Assembly (NCBI GenBank): GCA_009760855.2
Contig: WPIO01000111.1
Coordinates: 1,155,501-1,219,500 of the forward strand
Length of the DNA: 64,000 bases
Reading direction: 5' to 3'
Origin: Cristatella mucedo
Lineage: Eukaryota; Bryozoa; Phylactolaemata; Cristatellidae
Below, in pieces: positions 33,833 through 45,115 of this stretch. Numbering within the stretch: position 1 is the stretch's first letter; every line of letters begins with the position of its first letter. The notes below the pieces were generated by a model, which saw only the letters and a program-made list of their open reading frames with translations, did not search any database and was not told the origin of the DNA. A program made the translations under genes and the position numbers.

Positions 33833-34951
33833 GTAAATTACCCTGGCATGCTACAGAAGCCAGGCCAATTTACAGGAACTCAGCAAATGCTGTAAGGTTT
33901 TCGTAGACTTAGCTTGTAAGTGGTGTTATGTCAAGGCTTGTCGGCGTGTCAGGTTGTGTCTAAGTTGCCCAACACTGGATGCGTAGATTTTGAAGGCACA
34001 CGAAGTGGCCTGCTGATCGTTCTCTGTAGCATTTGATGTTGGTTAGAGGCACAGCTCGGACGACCAGAGCTGTCTCTGTGAAGGAAAGCTTAGGGAGCAA
34101 GTGCTTTCCATAGGTCATCTAGTGTGACGACAGAGAGACGAGTAAGAGACTAGACCCCGATAGGCTACTTGCTGGGGGAGCCCAGTCCACAGGCAGATGA
34201 GAGAAGTGGGCAGCTGTAACGTTCATGACACGAAATCCTAAATTTGCTGCCCAAATTTGCACCATCGATTGCATCCCGATGTGCCGGCCAGAAAATGTGC
34301 TTTTAGGTTGCGAGAGTGTAGCAGTGTCTAGACAGATGTGCACTGATGTGGACCAATTTAGCCGGGATACCTTTCCGAGCTGATCATTGCCAATGATTGC
34401 CAACTGGTTGAGAATTTGAGCATTCACAATTTGCACCAAGATTCGTTATTTTCTTGAATTTATGAGTTCAAACAATAGTAGCTGTTGGTTGAGCAGTCAG
34501 TACATGCTGTGCCTTATTGTTTCTTGATTTCTTTAAAGGTAACTACAGCTACAGGTTGACTTCAGAGTAGGATTTATTCAGAAACGTGTTTCTTTTGTGT
34601 TTATTCTTCATTCATGTGCACAGAGCATTGGATCCATGCAGTAGGACGGCTTTGGCTAGTCAGCATCTTTGACTCCTAGTTGATCGCTCAGAACTACGGT
34701 CTGACTGTTGAGGAGTCCTGCGAGGTAGGCATCAATATTCAAATGATTCTGCATAAGGAGAGCTTGTGCTCGTCTAGCCTTAGCCTAAGTCATGCAAGTC
34801 AGAACGATTTTTAGCTACCTATCGATCCATGTGGTAGACAGTTCGTGATCACTGACTAGCTGTCGAAGCTGTTTTCACAAGATTGTCCTCAAACTGTAGG
34901 TGGTTATAGAAGATTTATAAATTCCGAAGACCGAATGACAGGTGCAGCGCC
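33833..34951. other. Unassigned DNA
   Basis: A minus frame (34439-34119) contains faint LINE-like order but nothing definite. No gene seen. Confidence 0.45.
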
Positions 34952-35008
34952 ACATTTTTTTGGAAGATTTGGAACATTTTTTTGGAAGATTTGGAACATT
35001 TTTTTGGA
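34952..35008. repeat. 22-bp tandem repeat, about 2.6 copies
   Basis: Unit CATTTTTTTGGAAGATTTGG(AA) repeated exactly. Confidence 0.9.
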
Positions 35009-35184
35009 AGAGCAAAGGTAGTTTAGCCGCATGCTTGTGTTGGCCTCTGATCACTTGTACGATGTGTTTTTGATTTGACAATTCTCCTACACCTTTCATT
35101 GTCTGCACGAGCCTTGACGATTTGCAACAGGATTAGTGGGTCACGGGTGTGTCGAAAAGTTTTTGTGCTGTATGGTCATGTTTT

Positions 35185-35235
35185 GGTTTGGCCCAGTGGT
35201 TAAGGTGCTTGCCTCGACCACGATCGGGCCGAGCA
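35185..35235 (+). mobile_element. SINE head fragment (A box only)
   Basis: GGCCCAGTGGTTAAGGTGC matches a tRNA A box; no B box follows at tRNA distance. Confidence 0.35.
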
Positions 35236-35254
35236 TTTTGTCTAGTATGTGTTA

Positions 35255-35590
35255 AGAGCAACGGCTTAGAAGTAGGTTGTTGTAAACCCAAAGCAATGCT
35301 GACTCTGTGTGGTCAATTGCTGTAAAGCCAGTCTGGAAGTTACTAGCAAGGTTTGAAGTTTCAATATATACGTTCAGCTGGTCAGCCACGATTTGTTCCA
35401 CTGTCTTTGTTAGGAATGGTAGAAGGGAGAATGGCCGAAAGTTGCTCAAGTTCTCTTGGTCTAGTGTTGCTCTCTTGAGTAGCAGCCCGACTACTGCCTT
35501 TTTGAAAGGTGCCCTGAGGCTAATGACGTATTAATAGTGCTAGTAATGCATGGCAACAGCAGGTCAGTGGAAATAGGTCCAAAGGACTAT
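35255..35590 (-). pseudogene. LINE reverse transcriptase N-terminal fragment
   Basis: Minus-strand codons show NFRPFSLLPFLTKTVEQI, QLNVYI, NFQTGF and TESALLWVYNNLLL, the first RT blocks of CR1/L2-group elements. It may be the upstream part of LINE-A or a related family. A premature break and missing catalytic half make it a pseudogene. Confidence 0.8.
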
Positions 35591-35840
35591 TTTTTTTCTT
35601 TTATTGGGATATGAACTTCTTATCGCAGGGGCCGGTATTCTAATCGCGGAAGCCGGTTGAACTGCAGTTGCTCTAAGGATTGTGCACTCTCATACCGACC
35701 GCCATTCCCGAAGAAGCATGACTCAATGTCGTCTTAAGCTGTTTTTGGGGAGAACGTCACGCCGGGGGCCGGCAGTTTGCTTCCAACTGAGTTAAGCTAA
35801 AGGTAAAAAGCAGCTAAAAGTTGGCTAAAAGCCGCCTAAG
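35591..35840. other. Unassigned spacer
   Basis: Nothing recognised between two oppositely oriented RT fragments. Confidence 0.5.
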
Positions 35841-37308
35841 CTGAAAGCTGCTCTTTCTGTATCAGGACATTTGAGATTAGCCAGTCTTGTGGTAAAGACT
35901 TCCTTCGAGTTTCCACCCGAAAGCTTAAAAAAGCCAGGGCTTCTTTTTTCATTAGAAAGCTGAATTCCTGCCAGTCGGACACTAAACAGATTTGTAAGAC
36001 AGTAAACCATTTACTGGCCAATGCTGTGAGGTCTGACTCCCCAGATATAAAGGTCTCAGCCGAAACGTTTTTAGCCTTCTTTACTGAAAAAAGTGTGCGC
36101 ACTCGTGCCTCCATTAAGCCCCCTCCGACCAAAGCAATCGCCGTTCCTCAACCTGTGACCTTTCTTAAAAGGTTATCCGATGTTTCTGCCTGTGATGTGG
36201 CTGCCTTAATAAAGTCTAGCAAAAAGAGCTCGTCTCCTGAAGACCCTATACCTTCATCTCTGTGGTCTTCACTTGCAGACCAACTTAGCCCTGCCATAAC
36301 CAAGATTTTTTATGCTTCTTTGGAAAAAGGGGTCGTCCCCAAGTCCTTCAAATCGGCAATCGTTAGACCTATTCTTAAAAAGGTTGGATTAGACACAGAG
36401 GTCCTAGCAAACTATCGTCCAGTTTCCCTTCTTCCGTTCTTATCAAAGATTCTTGAAAAAATTGTTGCTAAGCAGCTAGTTGAACATATTGAAAATAATG
36501 GAATGTCAGAAACATTTCAATCAGGTTTCAAGAGGCAGCACTCTACTGAAACTGCTCTCCTCCGTGTTAACAATGACATTATACGAGGCAACGACGACGG
36601 GAATGTCACTGCCCTAGCTCTGCTAGATCTGTCTGCTGCCTTCGACACCATTGATCACGAAGTTCTGCTTGAACGATTGAGAACAACGATCGGTCTGGCA
36701 GACGAAGCACTAGCGTGGTTGAAATCATACTTGTCTGATCGTGTTCAATCCGTGTCGTGTGGGGGTCAGGTCTCAGACTGAGAAGGGTCACCTGTGGAAT
36801 CCCTCAAGGGTCTGTACTCGGTCCCTTGCTGTTCTCCATTTATACACAACCTCTGGGAAAAGTGATTAAGGCCCATGGAATAGGATATCACTTCTATGCT
36901 GACGATACTCAGTTGTATTTGTCATTTAAACCGTCGGAATCTGCTGCAGCAACTGAGAAACTGAATACTTGCCTTGCCGATATTCGATCCTGGATGTCTG
37001 ACAACTTCCTGAAATTAAATGACGATAAAACCGAACTGCTGCTCATAGGACACCCTAAGCCTGTGGCTAGATTAAAAGGTTTGCTGTTCTAATAGGTGAT
37101 GCTATTGTGCGACCTTCACCACGTGCTCATAATCTAGGTGTCGTGTTCGACAGCTGCCTCAATTTCAAAAGCTTCATTCAGAAGACTGCCTCTACAGCTA
37201 GCCATCACATCCGATCCCTATCCAAGATTAGTAGCTGTCTCCCACAGTGGCTTATGAAAAAATGTAACTAGCTCTTTATCTCTGTCTCGGCTTGATTATT
37301 GTAATTCC
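35841..37308 (+). pseudogene. LINE-B reverse transcriptase, longest copy, frameshifted
   Basis: Open from about 35841 to 36779, after an in-frame TAA. Upstream of the RT is a linker (KLKKARASFFIRKL). RT blocks follow in order: VLANYRPVSLLPFLSKI, FQSGFKRQHSTETALL, LALLDLSAAFDTIDHEVLL. A frame change and TGA at about 36779 interrupt it. The second frame carries [16 protein letters not shown], the catalytic [11 protein letters not shown] and [14 protein letters not shown] second 1-nt deletion at about 37078 (versus the copy at 20190) ends it, and the element stops at 37308 against satellite DNA, so its 3' half is missing. Catalytic aspartates are intact, but the two frameshifts and lost 3' end make it inactive. 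Confidence 0.9.
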
Positions 37309-37993
37309 CGGCTGTTATTTTCTTAGATTGCTTGCTTTTAAGGCACTGTGTCCACATCATTGGTGACGTCGACAGCTCATTTCGATAAATGCTTAGTTAA
37401 GATGCAATTCGCTGGAACCGTTGCCATCCTTTGCTGGTGTTTTCGTCGATTCCATGCTTAGGATGCACTCTGCCGGCAAATTGCTGTCGTGGGCAGCTAA
37501 TTTTATTGATGAATCAGTGATACACTCTGTCTTCACCGTTGGTGTGGTCGGCAGCTCATTTCGACGAATGCTTATTTAAGATGCATTTCGCCAAAACCTT
37601 TGCCATCCTTTGCTGGTGTTTTCGTCGATTCCATGCTTACGATGCACTCTGCCGGCACCATTGCTGTCCTGGGCAGCTAGTTTTATTGGTTAATCAGTGA
37701 TGCACTCTTTCCTCACCGTTGGTGTGGTCGGCAGCTCATTTCGACAAATGCTTATTTAAGATGCAATTCCCGGAACCTTTGCCAACCTTTGCTGGTGTTT
37801 TCGTCCATACCATAATTACGATGCACTCTGCCGGCACCAGTGCTGTCGTGGGCAGCTAGTTTTATTGGTAAATCAGTGATGCACTCTTTCCTCACCGTTG
37901 GTGTGGTCGGCAGCTCATTTCGACAAATGCTTATTTAAGATGCATTTCGCCAAAACTTTTCCATCCTTTGCTGGAGTTTTCGTCGATTCCATG
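37309..37993 (+). repeat. 60-bp satellite in 180-bp trimers, left block
   Basis: GGTGTGGTCGGCAGCTCATT recurs at 37541, 37721 and 37900, a period of 179-180 bp. Each period has three about 60-bp subunits, all starting with GATGCA and sharing the frame GATGCACTCT...GGCACC...TGTCGT.GGCAGCTA.TTT. The array begins mid-unit against the truncated LINE-B. Confidence 0.95.
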
Positions 37994-39292
37994 TGTAACG
38001 CCGAAGGCTCGGCGGGGTAGGCTTGACCTGCCGCTTACCTAGCCGTGTATCCTAGGGCGTACTGCCGTTCGGTGCGAGCCTACGTGCAATAAGCTGGCCG
38101 CCACGAAACTAGCGTTTCTGGCGCTGACCTGCTTACCGTTACTAAAGGGGGTCGTGAGTCCGCGGCGTGAATCGGAAGCGAGACACAGTTTGGGGATTTT
38201 ACTGAACTTTATTCGCAAGCGCACAAAGTCGCTGCTCGTCTAGTTCAGCTTTATCTCCACACTCCTCGCGCGTTCTCAGCTACACCAACACTCTTGTGGA
38301 GGGAATACTCCTCCACACTAAGCGGGACCCGGACCCTAAACGGTGAACTAGGAATCCGTTCCCACCTGTGCCGAGGGAATACTTCAAACACGCCAACGTA
38401 AATACTACTGAGGAGGGAATACTTCTCCACACCGAAGCGCGAACCAGAGTCTAAACCCTACCCGGAGAACTAGAACTCGGTTTCCAACAGTGCGGCAGGA
38501 ACACTCCACACACGCCAACTCAAGCACTCTTGCGGAGGAAATACTTCTCCACACTGAAGCGCGAACCGGAGCCTAAACCCTAACTGGGGAACTAGGGCTC
38601 TGCACACGCCAACTACGCCTAGCTCGCACCGGCAAATCCCTATGCCGAGACCACGGGCTAGCTCATACACACAAAACACGAAAGAAAACACAAAATGCCA
38701 GCTCGGGCGCGATACGACCGTATTCGGTGGAGTTCCACCGAATCCTAGCACTGTCTCGTCCTGTTCCGTCAATCGCCGGCGAACTGCCCGCCCTCCTCCC
38801 TCGCTTTCAGAGAAACGAGTTCGACGGCGTCGAAGCCGGACTAAAGACAAAAGACCGTAAGACCAAGAGCGAGCGTCGCTCGACTCTTAAATACCTAGCT
38901 GAAACAATGGGGCAAGCGCCCAGTGGTATTGGGCCCGGACACCTTGGCCCATTACGGAAAGGAATTACTACCGTCCCCAGGCCACTGGAAGGGCACCTCC
39001 GCCCAGCTTGAATGGCGAATGGGTTCCAGACGATTCTTCCTTGGAAAGAGGGAAGGCGGGGGTTGACAGAACAGCCAACATCTATCAGTGGCTTCCGGGA
39101 GTATCGGACCAATTCTAAAGGCCGAATCGCCGCCGCTCGTCTCAGAGCTTCCTGGCCTGCTCCTAAGCCCTTCCTCTCTAACCGGACTGACGCTCCTCTC
39201 TGGCTCACTGCTCCAGGACAAAGCGGCCCTAGCCCGTCGCCGAACAGCTTTTGTTCGCGCTAAAATTCAGCCAAGGCCAGCAGGGCGCTACA
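37994..39292 (-). mobile_element. Probable solo LTR (1,299 bp) inserted in the satellite
   Basis: Ends TGTAACGCC...GGCGCTACA (8 of 9 bp inverted match, TG...CA), flanked by CATG at 37990-37993 and 39293-39296; the uninterrupted satellite has a single CATG there. No coding sequence is recognised inside. TG...CA ends and a 4-bp duplication fit an LTR. In minus orientation it has TATTTAA (38893-38887) and AATAAA (38213-38208), a plausible promoter and polyadenylation signal. A non-autonomous DNA transposon is the alternative. Confidence 0.7.
38285..38610. repeat. Internal tandem repeat of the LTR-like element
   Basis: Three copies of a unit of about 115-120 bp, each with GAGGGAATACTTCTCCACAC, GAAGCGCGAACC and CCTAAAC..GGAGAACTAG. 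Unit spacing is about 114 and 122 bp. Confidence 0.85.
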
Positions 39293-40765
39293 CATGCTTA
39301 CGATGCACTCTGTCGGCACCATTGCTGTCGTGGGCAGCTAGTTTTATTGGTAAATCAGTGATCCACTCTTTCCTCACCGTTGGTGTGGTCGGCAGCTCAT
39401 TTCGACGAATGCTTATTTAAGATGCATTTCGCCAAAACTTTTGCCATCCTTTGCTGGTGTTTTCGTCGATTCCATGCTTACGATGCACTCTGCCGGCACC
39501 ATCGCTGTCGTGGCCATACTAGTTATATTGGTAAATCAGTGATGCACTCTTTCCTCACCGTTGGTGTGGTCGGCAGCTGTTTTCGACAAATGCTTATTTA
39601 AGATGCATTTCGCCAAAACCTTTGCCATTCTTTTGCTGGTGTTTTCGTCGATTCCATGCTTAGGATGCACTCTACCGGTACCATTGCTGTCGTGGGCAGC
39701 TAGTTTTATTGGTAAATCAGTGATGCACTCTTTCCTCACTGTTGGTGTGGTCGGCAGCTATTTTTGACACATGCTTATTTAAGATGCATTTCGCTTGAAT
39801 CCTTGCTATCCTCGGCTGGTGTTTTCGTGTATTCCTCGCTCTCGATGCACTCTGCCGGCACCGTTGCTGTCGTCGGCAGGTACTTTCATCGGTTAATTAG
39901 TCATGCACTCTTTCCTCACTGTGAGCGGTTTCGGCAGCTATTTTTCGTCGAATACTGACTTCTCCAGCATTCCGTCTGAATTCTGCTTTCTCGGGTGCTA
40001 GTTTTGGGGTTTCTTGCTTTCAATGGGCTCTTCAGTCCTCTGTTGGCATCGTTGGCAGGTACTTTCATTGGTAATTTATTGATGCCATCTGCCTGCACAA
40101 TGGGTGTGGTTGGCAGCTATTTTCATCGATGAATTTCTTTCGATGCACACAGTCAGCATTGTCGGAAGCTTTTTTCATTGAATTTCAGATTAGAGATGCA
40201 CACAAGTGGCACCGTTTGAGTCGGTGGCTGCTATTTTAGTTTGTTAGTTGCTAGCAATGCACTCTGGCTGCACCTTCGTTGTCGTCGGCAGTTATTTTTA
40301 GCGGTCAATTGCTTGTTATGCACTTAGCCGGTACAGTTATCGCCTTTGGCACTATTTTCATAGTTTACTGATTTGAGATGCATTCTCTCGGCACCCTTGA
40401 CATCGTCGGCAGCTATTTTCGTGTGTTTCGTGCGTTCTTTGAATTTGTTTGGCACCTATGGTGTCGTTGGCAGGTATTCTAATTGATCACTTGTTTTCGA
40501 TATACTCTCATGGCATCGTTTGTTTTATCGGCAGCTATTTTCGTCGATTAATGATTCGTGATTAATTCTGACGGCACCACTGGGGTCGTCGGTAGCTATT
40601 TTTATTGAATACTGATCATGGATGTACTCGGTCAGCATAGTTGGCAACGTCGGCATCAGTTTACGTTGCTAACTTCTTTTTGTTCCACTGTGTGTGCACT
40701 GCTAATGCTATCGGCAGCTATATCCAGGGAATACTGATTCGCAATGCGTTCTGTCATCACCGTTG
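39293..40765 (+). repeat. 60-bp satellite, right block, trimeric then monomeric
   Basis: Continues the array with 180-bp trimers (GGTGTGGTC at 39381, about 39562 and about 39744). After about 39900 it becomes single, increasingly diverged 60-bp units (for example starting 40193, 40253, 40314, 40376), recognisable by GATGCA, GGCACC and GTCGGCAGCTATTTT. It ends near 40765. Confidence 0.93.
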
Positions 40766-42289
40766 TAAAATTTACTAAATTATGTCGAATAAAGACTTAT
40801 TTATTAGGTGGAGGGGGATCCACTGTGTGGTTTTTGGTTCTCTGTGCATGGCTCAGATCTCTGGGCTCGCCTGCACACTGCAAGTGCAGGCAGACTGGTA
40901 GTGGTAGCTTAGGGACAGGCCAGTTCACGGCTGTGGTATGACGGCTGTGGTCTATCCACAGGCCGGTATTGCCCTCCCGCCAACTCACGGGTTGAGCTGT
41001 GGCTGGGAGGGAGTGGGGGGGGAGGAGGGAACCCCAATCTGAGGGCAGTTGTGTCTGGGGGAGAGCTGAGGGCGCATGCGAAAATATACGTTCCTGCAAA
41101 CCAGCTTCGGTGTTCTGCCTGCGCCCTCGTACGCACTCAGTTAGAAGGACACTGTTTAAACGACACACTGCACTCCAGCCTGACCGCTTCAGCTGAGCAT
41201 AATGTTACTAGGCGAAGAAAGGTGCAGGTAACCTGCCGTGGCTATATTCTGAGTGTCGCTGGGCCATTCTGCAAGTCGGCCCAGCCAATGCCCAACCAGT
41301 GGAGCAGCTCAGCTTAGCTCTCATGGCCATTCGCCTGATTGCAGTTCAGTCGTGGCCCTCAGTCAGCAAGCAATGTGGCACCTGGCCGGATACAACCGGG
41401 TTGAGCTTGGCTCCTGAAAAGTTTCTCGAAATTCCTTTCCCGTAAACCTATTTAGACGAACCAATCAATGCATTTTCCATTTTTCTAATTTTAAGGTTTT
41501 GGTGCTTGCGAACGTCTGCAGCAGCTGGCTGAGATAGTTCACTTGCTAATATGAGACGTGAAGGGCATGGCGTGGCTCTGGTTTCACTACCGGTGTATTT
41601 CACAGGAATGTACACGGATTTGTTGAAGACGCCTGGCTGAGAAGTTGCTGCAGGCGTGCACAGCCTGGCGATATCTAGACTTGCCTAGAAAAAGATCGCC
41701 AGAACTAGCAGCCTCTCAACGTCCTATCTGAACGAGGCCTAATGAAGTTACGACTGGCTACGGCTGCGAGACATTCACGCCACGAGCTCTTAAGGCATCG
41801 TGCAAGTTACTCTCGCATGTACTTTTTATTAGGTCAGAGCGACCATGCTCACACAAAAATAAGTATTGCAAGTAAGTAATGCGTTTTTGTTAGAGGGCGT
41901 GGCGAAGATTGGGTGAGGCCAATATTGCAGGGAAGCTATTATTTTGGGAGAGAGAGAGAGAGAGAGAGAGACCAAAGAGATAAAGAATTTGTGTCCAAGC
42001 TTCCGGCTTTGAAAACTGTTCTCAATATTTTGATCACAACATTTTTACTCATACGGTTGCTATTTATTTGCAGCTGCCATCTCCCGACTTTGGCAACGAA
42101 GCTTTTTTATGCCAGGGACATTAGTGCTGCTTGGAGAAATCGTCATTCACCCACTGGTGTGAACACGTACGCATTTAGCCTCATCGAAGGAAACCGCGGA
42201 GATCAGCGGTTGCAGTAGGAATCTGACATTGTTCGGCATAGAGGTTACACCAAGTTTCGGGCGGAAAAGTCAGACGACTCCCAGCACTT
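40766..42289. other. Unassigned DNA with a short GA tract
   Basis: Frames at 40797-41317 on both strands have no recognisable domain. (GA)n lies at 41948-41971. No gene supported. Confidence 0.5.
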
Positions 42290-42425
42290 GGATCTTAGCT
42301 CAGAGGCAAGGTGCCTACTCGTCACGCCCCTAGTCTTAAGTTCGAATCCTGCAGCAGACAATTCTTTGCTCCTGCAAGCGAGGCGGTGGCTGCTAATATT
42401 CTACTGCCACTAGAGAAACGAGGAT
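42290..42425 (+). mobile_element. tRNA-derived SINE, well preserved head
   Basis: A box TTAGCTCAGAGGCAAGG and B box AAGTTCGAATCCTG are both near consensus and 45 nt apart. The body CTGCAAGCGAGGCGGTGGC follows, as in the other copies. It lacks tRNA acceptor-stem pairing and continues into SINE body, so it is not a tRNA gene. Confidence 0.7.
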
Positions 42426-43074
42426 GTATCAGCTGATCTTGAATTTAATTTACCTACTTCGTCACTCGAATATCGTGGAAAGCAGTCGCTCGATCTCTGC
42501 GACTTTCTTAGGAAGAGATCCTAACCTTCTTACTCAGACATTTTTTGCTGTACTTTAATGACATTACAACGATTGGTTAGTCCGCTGTATGTCAATTGAT
42601 GTGATTGCCACATTGCAGCGAGGGTAGCATGTACACTAAACGGCCTGTTCGATAAGGCTGCCTTTGCTTGGTCACTGCAGAGTGAGAAATAAATAGTTTG
42701 CTTCGTTATTCGTGTTTCGTTATCTGTAGTTGCACATCCTTTGACCAAAATGCAATAAGAAAGAGCGAGGCATATACTCATTATAAAAAGGGACCCAATC
42801 TCTCTCACTCCTATTAATTTGTACAAGTTAATTTTTTAAGTATTTTCGTTTGCTCGCATGCGATACTTAATTTTTTTTTCACGAACATGCACACCTACAT
42901 TCAAATGCATTTGCACATGTGCCCACATTCGTGCACGCAAAGGATGTGCCGGCGTTGTTTGGGTACAGATACGTTGTCTTGTATGCTTTCTCGGAAACAG
43001 GGCACATGCCGCGCCTATAAGGGCTAAACTCAGACCCATTAAAAAGAAGGCAGACACCACGAGCTTAATCCGCA
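42426..43074. other. Unassigned DNA
   Basis: Two short minus frames (42826-42530 and 43060-42836), the second hydrophobic at its start; neither recognised. Confidence 0.5.
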
Positions 43075-43640
43075 GTGTCGGGGGTAGGGTGAGTCAGCTA
43101 TCATCGGATATGCATGTTGAGCTGACGAAAGCTACTTGGGTGGCAGAGAGATAGGCTGATTGAGGTGACACTACAAATGTGGTTTAGTGTCTTCTGCTTC
43201 CGGGCCAAAACCAAGTCCTAAACACTGCCTTCTTAACGAAGCTAGTCTCGGCGGACATACGACAAATATCGAGGACCCTCTACCTTGAAACCACGGCAAT
43301 CACACTAACAGCATCCATCCACGCAGGGATGCTGACACAGCAGTAGCCCATACTTAACCGTAAAAGTCACAGTCGATATGGCAGAAAAGTCAATCTTACT
43401 GCCAGTAATGGTTGCTGGCATATGCAGCGGCCGTGGCCAGAAACTACTCTCTTACGGCTCAAATCGGCTCAACCGTAGAGGCACCAATTACGCAAGTTCA
43501 ACTTCAGGAGCTCAACCCACGGCCAATTGCAAGTGCAAAGCAGCTCTAAAGGTATGCTCTTGCTGGGCTGAGAGACAGCCACGCCCTTGGCGAAAGGCTG
43601 GCTTGAGGGCTTGGTGCAGTTAACTGCTTGGCAGTAAAAC
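43075..43640 (+). repeat. Interspersed repeat D, first half
   Basis: 'gataggctgattgagg', 'ttctgcttccgggcc', 'cactgccttcttaacg' and 'gaaactactctcttacggctc' match 17150-17560. Confidence 0.55.
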
Positions 43641-44374
43641 TACTGCTTTTCAGCATGGAGCAACTGCGAGAACTCAAAGCTTTTAACTGCTTTGCGGATA
43701 AGCTGGTTGTGCTTCAACCAATGCCCGCATGGGAATTGCTTCGCGGGCAGCTTATGCTCGACTCGATTCATTTTCACGGGCAGGTTCATGGTTCACGGTT
43801 TATATTTCACGGTTCATGGTTCACGGCAGCCACGTGAATTCCTCGTTAACTACGACTTAACGTTCTCTCTGGGTGGGAGTGATTTCTTTTCACGTTGCCT
43901 AACGAGGCGATGCTTCAGCCAGCGTAGACATAGTCAAAGCCGGACCCTGCAAAGCATGGAGCAGAAACTCGTGCCGCCTATCGGAGAGGCTTGAGCTCTA
44001 AAGTCATGTATTCGGCCGTAAGGCAGGACACGCTTTCGGCGACTGTCCGGAAATTTTAGGAAACGCCCAAGCGGTTAGCAATTTGGATTTTCCATTTCCT
44101 GGTTAGAGAACAGGAGTAGTGACGCTTCCCAGGGGGGATTGGCAAATGAGTTTCCAGCTCCAGTTACGGTGGGAGGGTGATCGTTCTTAAGTATACAGCC
44201 TGCCCTCCCCTTATGGATAGCAGCAATTCACGGGTCCAGGGGTTTATCGAGGTAGTCTAAAGCGGCCCTGCTTGTCTGAGAGCAGCTCAGGAGTGAGGAG
44301 CGGATCTGCAGAGAGCATGCTCGACCAACCAACGTGGAATGTTACACCAGCCCCGTATTACTGGGAAAAGTATG
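43641..44374. other. Unassigned DNA with GGTTCATGGTTCACGG duplication
   Basis: GGTTCATGGTTCACGG occurs twice at 43785-43836, separated by TTTATATTTCAC. Otherwise nothing recognised. Confidence 0.5.
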
Positions 44375-44397
44375 GAGGGGAGAGAGAGAGATAGAGA

Positions 44398-44447
<50 letters not shown>

Positions 44448-44455
44448 GAGAGAGA
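44375..44455 (+). repeat. (GA)n microsatellite
   Basis: GA dinucleotides with GATA and GGGA interruptions. Confidence 0.95.
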
Positions 44456-44681
44456 AGAGCAAAAATAAAGAAGAGCATAGAGAAACGATATGTCTTAGGA
44501 TGTCCCCTTATTCCCATGTTAATCCGCGTAGTGGTTTCACTCAGCACAATGCCGAATCTCTTCACTTTCTGGTCGCTGATGCACTGAAGCCGCTTTTGCA
44601 CTCGAGTACTTTGCCGTAAACGCACGGCTAGCAACGGTGTAAGTCATGGCCAACTTGTGACAAATACCTTTGCAATGTAAT

Positions 44682-44951
44682 GTAATGTATCTCTGTCTGT
44701 AACTCCACAAAGTCATAAAGACTATGTGGGTGTTACGCAGGAGAGTTGTGTATAGCGCACTCACACCCTAAGCGGCTTTCGGTACGCATTCGGTAGCTAA
44801 TAAACTTCGTTTCACGCAACGAAGAGAAAGTGGGAAGCATAGCAGAGTGAGAAGAGCAGTTGAGGTAGTGAGTAGCATGGAAGTAGCAGCTCAGGACCGC
44901 TGAAAACGATGAGCCATAGCCGGCAACAGAAAAGTAGATGTCGTTGAACTT
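44682..44951 (-). mobile_element. LINE-B 3' end, 5'-truncated
   Basis: Starts with the complement of the tail (AATGTAATGTAATG), then ATCTCTGTCTGTAACTCC; runs to GTAGATGTCGTTG. Confidence 0.9.
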
Positions 44952-44954
44952 GAA

Positions 44955-45115
44955 CCTACCTATTGCCTCGAAGCAAGGCTAGCTAGTTAAAAAGGCTGCC
45001 TTGTTGGTACACGTTGGCATGCCGACGGTGGCAGAGCATGGCAGCAATAAAGAGCTTCCTGCAATAGAATGACATTTTAATGTCGTTCTACGGAACTTTT
45101 TGGCCCCCTGGCCAC
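44955..45115 (+). repeat. Interspersed repeat D, second half
   Basis: AGGCTAGCTAGTTAAAAAGG, 'ggtggcagagcatggcagcaataaag' and 'ttggccccctgg' match 17610-17770. It contains AATAAA. Confidence 0.6.

Noticed and set aside
36757-37092. Active LINE-B endonuclease/RT gene
   Set aside because: YADD is intact, but frameshifts at about 36779 and 37078 and loss of the 3' half rule out activity.
42290-42425. Functional tRNA gene
   Set aside because: A and B boxes are present, but no acceptor-stem pairing closes the cloverleaf, and the sequence continues into a body shared by other SINE copies.
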